From DASRAU01 sp035638075 (GTDB taxonomy: Bacteria > Acidobacteriota > Polarisedimenticolia > Gp22-AA2): 64,000 bases of DNA. The first letter of the stretch is position 1; each line of letters opens with the position of its first letter. The position numbers and the translations under genes are program-made. The stretch lies in the NCBI GenBank assembly GCA_035638075.1, contig DASRAU010000031.1, forward strand, positions 1 to 64,000. Reading direction: 5' to 3'. Below are positions 58,174-64,000 of this stretch, one piece after another. A model generated the notes under the pieces. It had not been told where the DNA came from, searched no databases, and worked only from the letters and a program-made list of their open reading frames with translations.

Positions 58174-58809
58174 CTATGAGTCCTCGAGGTCACCGCTCTT
58201 CCGAAACAACGACTTGAAGGCCTGCTTGTATTCCTTATCGTTCTCAAGAGCGTTGATATCCACAGCGTAGTTGACAACTGAGAGCAGCCGCTCATTAATG
58301 AAACTCTTCTTGCCATCCTTCCCCTGGAACTTGAAGTAGGCGCCCAGAACCCGAACGCCTTGCTTATTGAGCGCTCGGACCAGTGGCACGAAGTCTCCAT
58401 CTCCTGTCACGAGCACGGTAATATCGATCTTGCCGTCCAAGCCGACTTGAAGGGCGTCAACGGCGAGGGCGACATCGATGCCCTTCTCCCCGTGCGTCTG
58501 AGACATGGGCAGGTACTTGGGCTCAACTCCCGAATGCATTAGGTCGTGATGTAAATTGCGGTCCGATCGGAGTTGCTCCGGTGTGGCATTCTTGCTAGTG
58601 AAGAGCCCCTGGTGCCAGGCCGCATACACAACCTTGTAGCTTGCGTATCCCTGCTCCTTGTCGGCGATGAACGTTTCGATGAACGCGTGAAGCGGCTGAA
58701 ACCGGATCCAGCCTAGGTCGCGCTCATGGTAGTAGTAATATTGAGCATATCGGAAGAAAGACCCGTCGTAGAACACACCGATCCGACATATAGAGTTACT
58801 CGAGGCCAT
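58174..58809 (-). CDS. NYN-domain (LabA/DUF88-like) putative RNase
   Basis: A 211-residue PIN-like nuclease of the NYN family. Acidic metal-binding residues appear in order: 'GVFYDGSFF' near the N-terminus, 'GEKGIDVALAVDAL' in the middle, and 'VTGDGDFVPLVRAL' near residue 140. These enzymes cut RNA. The GC content (about 50-55%) is well below the core of the window, and the gene is the first of a lower-GC stretch up to about 61.2 kb. Its start at 58809 is followed by a typical soluble N-terminus. Biological target is unknown; a defence or RNA-processing role is possible. Confidence 0.8.
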   Translation of the reverse strand: MASSNSICRIGVFYDGSFFRYAQYYYYHERDLGWIRFQPLHAFIETFIADKEQGYASYKVVYAAWHQGLFTSKNATPEQLRSDRNLHHDLMHSGVEPKYLPMSQTHGEKGIDVALAVDALQVGLDGKIDITVLVTGDGDFVPLVRALNKQGVRVLGAYFKFQGKDGKKSFINERLLSVVNYAVDINALENDKEYKQAFKSLFRKSGDLEDS

Positions 58810-58964
58810 CGACTTCTCCCACCCTAATCCTGTCGCGCTAACGCCACTCAGACTACGCTTTCGACCTCACGTCAAGGAGATCGACCAATTCGCAGATAGG
58901 TCGGGTTCGAACTCACATAAACTCGTAACCCCCTGCCCTGATCGCTTCGCGACATCGATCCCCG

Positions 58965-59756
58965 TCAGTTGAGAAGTTGACGGGAGAGACTCTTCGTTAT
59001 CTCCCAGAACATCTTGGAATCATGCTCTGACAGTTCAATACCCAAAGAACGCTGTTTCTCTGGGTGTATCAGATTCCGACAATCTCGGAGAACGACTGCA
59101 ATATCCTTCCCGGAGCGAGTAATCCAGCCAAGCTCGTGAGCCACATCGATATAGCCCCGCAGCGTCCATTCCGCCAGCGGGAGGGGTTTCCTGGTCTTTC
59201 TGTCAATCGGAGCCTGTCTTGCTTTGAATAGAGGCGCCTTATCAGGCATTGCGTTCGCCCGTGCGACGAACAGCGCTTCTAGGAGGCCACCCATCATTAC
59301 CGTGGCGGCCAAGTGAGCTCCAGAGCTGATACACCGTTGGCATTCCTCCCAGCGGGTGCCTAGAATGCGTTGCATGAATAACTCCGCCACTAGCGTTGAG
59401 AATCTTGGCGGAATCTCACTCGATGTAGTTGATCCACGAGGAATAAGGTAGTGAGCTCTCAGCGCGCGCACCTGAGACATCGCCTCTTTGATTGCCTTCA
59501 GGTACCCACGCGTTGAAGTGAAGCGATCAGTTCCCTCCAGAATTCTCTGGAAGGGCAGATCAACAGCGGACAAGTCGGGTCCAGTCGTTATTGCAAGACC
59601 TGGCCTGTGTGATCGAAACCATGAATGCGCGATCGCCTTGAGCAGGTCCCGATCGTCATTATTTCTAATTTGACGATCCTTGTGTCGGGCAACGACAGCC
59701 TGCCCCCGGCGCAGTTCTTCAAGGACAGTGCTCAAGGTCACCTGGGGATCGATCAT
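58965..59756 (-). CDS. HEPN-like protein of a two-gene unit
   Basis: A 263-residue protein of unknown function. A helical C-terminal half carries 'RDCRNLIHPEKQ' (Arg224 to His231), the R-x4-6-H pattern of HEPN domains, which are often RNases. The middle part ('QRCISSGAHLAATVMMGGLLEALFVARAN') resembles the ligand-poor helices of DUF4145/HEPN proteins. The start overlaps the stop of the gene upstream by ATGA, so both products are probably made together. GC content is low for the window. Assignment to HEPN rests on this motif and the helical pattern only. Confidence 0.55.
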   Translation of the reverse strand: MIDPQVTLSTVLEELRRGQAVVARHKDRQIRNNDDRDLLKAIAHSWFRSHRPGLAITTGPDLSAVDLPFQRILEGTDRFTSTRGYLKAIKEAMSQVRALRAHYLIPRGSTTSSEIPPRFSTLVAELFMQRILGTRWEECQRCISSGAHLAATVMMGGLLEALFVARANAMPDKAPLFKARQAPIDRKTRKPLPLAEWTLRGYIDVAHELGWITRSGKDIAVVLRDCRNLIHPEKQRSLGIELSEHDSKMFWEITKSLSRQLLN

Positions 59757-60331
59757 TTCCGACTGGTTTTTCGCCCCATTGAGCGCTTTCCCCGTTTCGA
59801 ACCAGACGGCTTTCTGGCCGCTTTCACCGAGTTCCTGCCTTGGCCTGGCAAAGTCATTGCGACCAAGTTCTCACCAACGGTATTGATAGTGAATTCGCCG
59901 GGTTCTGATAGGTCCAGGTATCCCATGTTTTTCGCATTCCGAAGAGTCCTTCCAGGATCGCCCAAGCGGCTCCGACCGGCACGACGAGTCGCCTCCTGAA
60001 GGACTTCAGCTGAGATTGAGTCTTTTCGCTGGTTTTGCGGAGCTTCGAACTGATAATAGTAAGCAACTGCCGCAGCAAACTGATTATCGCTCTTGGGGTC
60101 TTTGCCTGTAATGAACGACTTGATGTCGACTGCACTAGGAGTGGCAGGATGAAAGGTTCCGTCCGCCGTGGACCGGACAGAATGCGCGGCGCCAGTTCGG
60201 GGCTCGATCGGATTCACGACCCCGAGGCTTTCCGAAACCCATCTGAGAATCCGCACCTGTCGTTCTGTGGAAACGGGCCTTAGGAGGTCGGATACGGATT
60301 TCGCGACCTCGAAGTCATCGTCAGTGCTCAT
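59753..60331 (-). CDS. Unknown protein paired with the HEPN-like gene
   Basis: A 192-residue protein. The central 'DNQFAAAVAYYYQFEAPQNQRKDSI' and following 'GRTLRNAKNMGYLDLSEPGEFTINTVGENLVA' look like one or two winged-helix folds. The tail is strongly basic (KAARKPSGSKRGKR...), which would suit nucleic-acid binding. No established family name is recognised. The ATG at 60331 (MSTDDDFEVAK) is chosen; the upstream extension has a different composition. It overlaps the downstream HEPN-like gene by four bases. About 230 bases upstream contain no recognised gene or promoter. Confidence 0.5.
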   Translation of the reverse strand: MSTDDDFEVAKSVSDLLRPVSTERQVRILRWVSESLGVVNPIEPRTGAAHSVRSTADGTFHPATPSAVDIKSFITGKDPKSDNQFAAAVAYYYQFEAPQNQRKDSISAEVLQEATRRAGRSRLGDPGRTLRNAKNMGYLDLSEPGEFTINTVGENLVAMTLPGQGRNSVKAARKPSGSKRGKRSMGRKTSRK

Positions 60332-60562
60332 TTGGCCCCCCTTCGATCTCCCAGATCGTTCGTTTCTCTGTGGACTTTTCGCAGGACTGCAAGGCAACGC
60401 CTGTTCTCTAGAATCCTGATCCGCGAAAACGTTCTCACGCCTTAACCTTCGGTCTAGCGCACGGCATCAGCTGCGGACAGCGCGTAGTCTGCTGACTAGA
60501 AAAAGGGTGGCTGCGAACGCCCGCCGAGTGTCCCCTGGACGCGGCAATTGCCCATCGCCTGA

Positions 60563-61226
60563 TCATGCCTTCACGGGAGGCTTGCCTGCGCTCGACAGCT
60601 TGGCGTTCAAGACGTCCTTCTTCTTCGAAATGATCGCAGGCTGAACAAAGTAGAAGTCGAACAGCGCTTCAAGGACGTCGAGGGTCCATTCGGCTTCGGC
60701 AGGTTCTACAGGAAGGATTTCACCGCTCTTCTGACTCTTTAGCGGGTGAGCCGAAAAGTTTCCTATCACTCGGACAGTGTCTATCACCTGGGCTAGGTGG
60801 GACGGGAGCCCCCCGCCATCTATGATCTGCTGAATCTCGTGTGAGAGATCGTGGGTTTGACTCCGGCGAAATCACGCAGAAGGTGCTGGAGACAGCGTCG
60901 GCTAAGTGCTGCGGATGCCTTTGGACTGTCTGGGAGCACCAGGCAAGCCTGGATGTAGTCTTCAGTTATTGCAGCCGGCACTTCAGGTGGACAGGGTGAC
61001 CTGCCGGCTCCACGTGGCCGGATCTGTGTACGTTGTGAGATCTCCCGCAACTCAAGTACCCGCCACCTTGCCTGTACAGAGGGGTTCCGTTCACCAAGAA
61101 GAGGACGAGTCGCTTGCACGAGGCGCAGGTATACGAGTGGATGCCCCAAGCGCCGTCTGAGTCTTCTCCCACGAAATGGAGTCGCTGTTGGTCATGAAAT
61201 GCAACGAGACAGTGGGGGCAGGTCAT
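60563..61226 (-). pseudogene. Broken DUF4145-type gene (two frameshifts)
   Basis: Pieces of one DUF4145-like protein lie in three frames. The N-terminal zinc ribbon ('MTCPHC...YTCASCKRLVLF') is in the frame ending 60966. The middle ('ITEDYIQACLVLPDSPKASAALSRRCLQHLL') is in the frame 60820-61149. The end ('DLSHEIQQIIDGGGLPSHLAQVIDTVRVIGNFSAHP') is in the frame ending 60563. Shifts are needed near 61,075 and 60,850. DUF4145 proteins are often part of mobile or defence loci. Sequencing errors could also explain two shifts, but the rest of the window shows no similar errors. Confidence 0.7.
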
Positions 61227-61275
61227 CTATAAACCACTCCTTGAATGACCGCGTTTCTCTTGGCTGCATGTTTGC

Positions 61276-61542
61276 TCAGGGCGTACACGTCACCCGATCC
61301 GGCTCCGTCCTCTCGCATGCGATGACTTCCGTCATCCCCCCCGCCATGTTCGAGCACGCCGACGTGACGGCGCTCTGAACCGCGGCCTCCTTCGTCGCCG
61401 CAGCCCCCTTCCGGCAGGTGGTGGTGCCGTGGAAGGTGACGCAGACTTCGCAGGTGACCTGGGCGATGCGGGTGCTCAGGTAGACGGTGGCCAGGATGAA
61501 GAGGGCCAGGAAGACCAGGGAGGTCTTCGTCGTTCGGCTCAT
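61276..61542 (-). CDS. Small exported cysteine-containing protein
   Basis: An 88-residue protein with one N-terminal hydrophobic segment (SLVFLALFILATVYLS) that could be a signal peptide or anchor. The rest has six cysteines ('TCEVCVTFHGTTTCRKG', 'SACSNM', 'IACERTEPDRVTC') and is likely disulfide-bonded outside the cytosol. No family is recognised. A start at 61542 fits the signal sequence. The stop lies just after the lower-GC island ends. Confidence 0.55.
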   Translation of the reverse strand: MSRTTKTSLVFLALFILATVYLSTRIAQVTCEVCVTFHGTTTCRKGAAATKEAAVQSAVTSACSNMAGGMTEVIACERTEPDRVTCTP

Positions 61543-61625
61543 GGTGGGGCGGATTCTACGCCCGCTGGGCTGGTTTCCGGGAGGCGGCGGGGGGTTGCCG
61601 GAGTCGGCCGGCCGGGCGCTGGTGA

Positions 61626-61883
61626 CTACTGCGCCTGCTCCAGGAAGACCTCGGCGGTGCCGTTCTCGTCGTAGGACACGTGGACGTGGCAGGGCTGGCA
61701 GCAGACCTGGCAGTCCTCGACGTACTCCTGCGACCGGCCGCCGCTGGGGTCGAGCGGGATGGTGATCCGCTCGCCGCAGTAAGGACAGGCGGCCTCGGCA
61801 GCACTCTCGAGACTCCCCTCCCCGGACAGGACATCGAGCTCGCCGCTGTCCGTCTCTTCGTCGCCGTCTTCGACTCGGACCAT
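61626..61883 (-). CDS. CPXCG-motif cysteine-rich protein
   Basis: An 85-residue protein with an acidic N-terminus and the pattern 'CPYCGERITIPLD...EYVEDCQVCCQPCHVHV'. The CPYCG and CxVCC/PC groups form a small zinc ribbon. The family (CPXCG-motif protein) is widespread but of unknown role. The ATG at 61883 is preferred over the longer open frame, which shadows the next gene. It is 16 bases downstream of the EEP hydrolase gene. Confidence 0.8.
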   Translation of the reverse strand: MVRVEDGDEETDSGELDVLSGEGSLESAAEAACPYCGERITIPLDPSGGRSQEYVEDCQVCCQPCHVHVSYDENGTAEVFLEQAQ

Positions 61884-61899
61884 GAGGCTCCCTTCCTCT

Positions 61900-62664
61900 T
61901 TATATGTGGTGGCGGGCCGAGACCATCGGACCGACCTCCACCGACAGCGGCATGTGGTCGCTCCTCGCGGCCCAGGCCCGATGCTCGCCCACCGACACAT
62001 CGCGCAACCGGCCCAGCCAGGAGGCGGGCAGGAAGCAGTAGTCAATATGGTACGGGCGCCGCCGGTGCCGGTACAGGAAGAACGTCGGCCGCGACTCTTT
62101 CCCTTGCGCCTCCCTGTAGCGACTGTGATACGCGCTCACCAGCCCCAGCTCCCCCAGGTAGCGCACGAGAGCGCTGTGGGACCGGTCGGCCGGGTGCTCG
62201 GCATCCCAGATCGCGTTCGAGTTGAAGTCCCCGAGCAGAACCGTCGGCTGCGCCCGCATGAGCGACCGGCACGCCCGCACCGCCCGGTGCATCCCCCGGA
62301 CGTACGGAATCGTCGGGTGCGGCATAGCCCAGACGGCCAGCAGCAGGAACGACTCGGGCCCCGACACCTGCACCGGGAGGGCATACCGGGGAAGCCCAGG
62401 CGGCGCCGGCGCGCGGTGCACCCGCCACGGCGGCGCGGCGAAGACGGCGAGGCCTTTTGACGGACGGGTCCTGTTCGAGGACCGGGCCGGCCGGGTGGGC
62501 TTCCCCGCTCTCGCCGCCCGGCTCCCCCACCAGAGCGAGACGCCGGGCAGCTCCTCAATGCGGGGGCACTCCGGCACCACGGCGATGTCCGCCTCGAGCG
62601 TCTCGAGGTCGGAGAGCTTCCGCGCCAGCGGCCCCGAGCAGCAGTTCCAGGTGACGAGTCGCAC
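61900..62664 (-). CDS. Endonuclease/exonuclease/phosphatase-family protein
   Basis: A 254-residue EEP-fold hydrolase. 'MRLVTWNCCSGPLARKL' is the typical first strand with the metal-contacting Asn. 'VVPEC' carries the metal-binding Glu. 'VLLGDFNSN' holds the catalytic Asp/Asn pair. 'ARSDHMPLSV' holds the terminal Asp-His. Such enzymes cleave nucleic acids or phosphodiesters; no signal peptide is present, so it is cytosolic. It probably shares a transcript with the CPXCG gene. Confidence 0.85.
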   Translation of the reverse strand: MRLVTWNCCSGPLARKLSDLETLEADIAVVPECPRIEELPGVSLWWGSRAARAGKPTRPARSSNRTRPSKGLAVFAAPPWRVHRAPAPPGLPRYALPVQVSGPESFLLLAVWAMPHPTIPYVRGMHRAVRACRSLMRAQPTVLLGDFNSNAIWDAEHPADRSHSALVRYLGELGLVSAYHSRYREAQGKESRPTFFLYRHRRRPYHIDYCFLPASWLGRLRDVSVGEHRAWAARSDHMPLSVEVGPMVSARHHI

Positions 62665-62722
62665 CGAGGGATCTTATGACCGGGGGCGGGGATGCCCGAT
62701 CGTTTCCGAGTTGCTCGCCGGG

Positions 62723-63010
62723 TTATCCGGCCTTCCGCAGCTTGGAAATGCTGCGCGTCGGGCGAGCGCTTGCCAGGTCGTAGTTGGTCTGCAGATTGAC
62801 CCAGAACTCGGGCGTCGTACCGAACGCCTGCGCGAGGAGCCATGCCGTATCGGGTGTGATCCCGCGCTTGCCACGGACGATCTCGTTGATGCGCTGCACC
62901 GGAACGCCGATGTGCTCGGCCAGCTTCACCTGGGTCAGTCCCATCTGGTCGAGGAACTCCTCCTGCAGCACCTCACCGGGGTGTGTCGGCACTCTGTTGC
63001 TGGGAATCAT
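62723..63010 (-). CDS. higA: HigA-type antitoxin
   Basis: A 95-residue XRE-family helix-turn-helix protein. 'HPGEVLQEEFLDQMGLTQVKLAEHIGVPVQRINEIVRGKRGIT' is the HigA signature, followed by 'LAQAFGTTPEFWVNLQTNYDL'. It neutralises and represses the partner toxin encoded 21 bases upstream on the same strand. Toxin-first order is that of higBA loci. Confidence 0.92.
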   Translation of the reverse strand: MIPSNRVPTHPGEVLQEEFLDQMGLTQVKLAEHIGVPVQRINEIVRGKRGITPDTAWLLAQAFGTTPEFWVNLQTNYDLASARPTRSISKLRKAG

Positions 63011-63031
63011 TTCCAGTCCTCTCGTTGACTG

Positions 63032-63325
63032 CTATGAATGGTAATCGGCGATCCGGACCTCGTAGGCCTTGCCGTCCGACCAGCGGAAGACCAGGCGCCA
63101 CTGATCGTTGATTCGTATGCTGTTGTATCCCTTCAAGTCGCCGGTCAGCGCCTCCAGGCGGTTGCCTGGGGGCGATGAAAGATCCTGCAAGGCCTGAGCG
63201 GCGTTGACCATATCCAGCTTGCGGAAGGCAACGGAAAGAATGCCCGGCGGGAGCCGTCGCACAGCCTTGGATTTCCTGCCATGGTACAAGTCCTCGGTGG
63301 CCCGATCTCCGAAGCTCGCTATCAT
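63032..63325 (-). CDS. higB: HigB-type toxin (RelE/ParE fold)
   Basis: A 97-residue toxin. 'FRKLDMVNAAQALQDLSSPPGNRLEALTGDLKGYNSIRINDQWRLVFRW' is the HigB pattern, with Arg residues of the mRNA-cleaving site in 'SIRINDQWRLVF'. HigB cleaves translated mRNA at the ribosome. It is upstream of, and expected to be co-transcribed with, higA. Start at 63325 is the ATG before IASFGDRATEDLY, the usual N-terminus. Confidence 0.9.
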   Translation of the reverse strand: MIASFGDRATEDLYHGRKSKAVRRLPPGILSVAFRKLDMVNAAQALQDLSSPPGNRLEALTGDLKGYNSIRINDQWRLVFRWSDGKAYEVRIADYHS

Positions 63326-63382
63326 CGAGCCCCCCCGCAGAAAGAATTATACTGGATTCACGGATACCATGTAAAACTGGAA

Positions 63383-63625
63383 ATGGCCAAGCTGACCCTG
63401 AACGTGGATGAGAGAGTCGTGGCTCGCGCCAAGCGCTATGCAGCACGGCGCGGGACCTCCGTGTCGCGGCTGGTTGAGCAGCTACCGGCGCTGGTCATCG
63501 GAAACACACGCGAGGATGGCGAGGAACTCCCGCCCGTCCTTGCGCGTCTTCGCGACGAGCTGAAGGGCTCGGCCGCCGATCCGGCCGCATACCGCCGACA
63601 CTTGGAGCGCAAGCACAGCAGATGA
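63383..63625 (+). CDS. DUF6364-type ribbon-helix-helix antitoxin
   Basis: An 80-residue protein: 'KLTLNVDERVVARAKRYAARRGTSVSRLVEQ' is the ribbon-helix-helix, and the charged tail 'YRRHLERKHSR' is typical of antitoxins that normally pair with a PIN-domain toxin. No toxin follows. The stop overlaps by four bases the start of an amidohydrolase gene. It is divergent from higB across 57 bases. Confidence 0.78.
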   Translation: MAKLTLNVDERVVARAKRYAARRGTSVSRLVEQLPALVIGNTREDGEELPPVLARLRDELKGSAADPAAYRRHLERKHSR

Positions 63626-64000
63626 CGCAGATGGTGGTGCCAAGGTCGCTTCTCGTCGCGTCTGCGTTTCTCGTCGCCCTGGTCGGCTCCGCGGCTCTTC
63701 AGGCCGGCACCGCTTTCCCGTCGGCCGCCGACTCATCCCCGGACCGGAGCAGCGCGCAACCGGGCGCCACTGTTTCCGCCGATACCGTCTTCCTCGGCGG
63801 CCAGGTCCTCCTCTATCCCAGAAGTAACGGTTCCCCTCCCTCGCCACAGTCCCTGATGTCCCCCGCCGTCGGCTGGGCGCAGGCGCTCGCCGTCAAGGAC
63901 GGCCGCATCTCATTCGTTGGGGACAACGGCGGCGCGAAGCAGCGCATCGGCCCCTTGACGCTGGTGATCGACCTCCACGGGCGCATCCTGATGCCCGGAC
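63622..64000 (+). CDS. Amidohydrolase-family protein (N-terminal part, cut by window end)
   Basis: The first 126 residues of an exported amidohydrolase. A signal peptide (MVVPRSLLVASAFLVALVGS...) is followed by 'ADTVFLGGQVLLYP', 'AQALAVKDGRISFVGDNG' and 'VIDLHGRILMPG', the opening beta-sandwich of YtcJ/N-acyl-amino-acid-amidohydrolase-type enzymes. The metal-binding H-x-H would follow just past the window. The frame is open to the window end. The ATG overlaps the antitoxin stop by four bases. Confidence 0.75.
   Translation, partial: MTQMVVPRSLLVASAFLVALVGSAALQAGTAFPSAADSSPDRSSAQPGATVSADTVFLGGQVLLYPRSNGSPPSPQSLMSPAVGWAQALAVKDGRISFVGDNGGAKQRIGPLTLVIDLHGRILMPG

Noticed and set aside
58895..58940. 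tRNA fragment or attachment site (GGTTCGAACTC resembles a T-loop)
   Set aside because: The flanking bases do not form a T-stem or acceptor stem, and no other tRNA arm is visible.

Overview
The window is a high-GC (roughly 65-72%) chromosomal segment of a Gram-negative-type, diderm bacterium. Evidence for two membranes is an OmpA-like outer-membrane barrel, several lipoproteins and many exported proteins; meso-diaminopimelate-type MurE supports a DAP peptidoglycan. The mix of families (trios of DUF3857/transglutaminase-like proteins, a LamG plus MopE-type metal-motif giant protein, a C-terminal PASTA domain on FtsI, BON proteins, GGDEF signalling) resembles Acidobacteriota, Eisenbacteria or myxobacteria-like environmental lineages. 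This placement is inference; no rRNA gene is present.

Layout. 1-12.9 kb: c-di-GMP enzyme, ferritin-like protein, BON/YtxH envelope-stress pair, membrane-anchored and exported proteins, a beta-CASP nuclease, a PafA-like phosphatase, a Dam-type methylase with an adjacent PD-(D/E)XK endonuclease, and a lipoprotein FKBP. 13.1-18.9 kb: a GlxA-type regulator overlapping a secreted paralogue of its own sensor domain, a two-subunit CoA-transferase and a class III aminotransferase with a histone-H1-like N-terminal tail. 18.9-25 kb: three DUF3857/transglutaminase-like exported proteins, two of which have lost the catalytic cysteine. 25-34.6 kb: a 1,749-residue LamG/MopE surface protein, an APC permease and a subtilisin-like protease; the surface protein and the protease share a C-terminal module.

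34.9-52.8 kb is a complete-looking division and cell-wall (dcw) cluster, mraZ-rsmH-ftsL-ftsI-murE-murF-mraY-murD-ftsW-murG-murC-murB-ftsQ-ftsA-ftsZ, tightly coupled by 1-4 base overlaps. It starts from a near-consensus sigma70 promoter followed by 10-bp-spaced MraZ-type boxes and ends in a GC-rich hairpin. No ddl lies between murB and ftsQ. A REC-GGDEF response regulator follows.

53.9-64 kb is accessory. The standout is a MerB-like (organomercurial lyase family) gene whose reading frame is interrupted by one TGA. That TGA falls where the family has its catalytic cysteine, and 19 nt later comes a perfect 8-bp hairpin with a GGUC loop, as expected for a bacterial SECIS. I read it as a probable selenoprotein. 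It sits downstream of a ribbon-helix-helix regulator with its own palindromic operator and a divergent cupin gene. The end of the window has a lower-GC island (NYN nuclease, a HEPN-like two-gene unit, a broken DUF4145 gene), a CPXCG protein, an endonuclease/exonuclease/phosphatase, a HigBA toxin-antitoxin pair, an orphan DUF6364-type antitoxin and the start of an amidohydrolase. No CRISPR array, insertion sequence, tRNA or rRNA was recognised.
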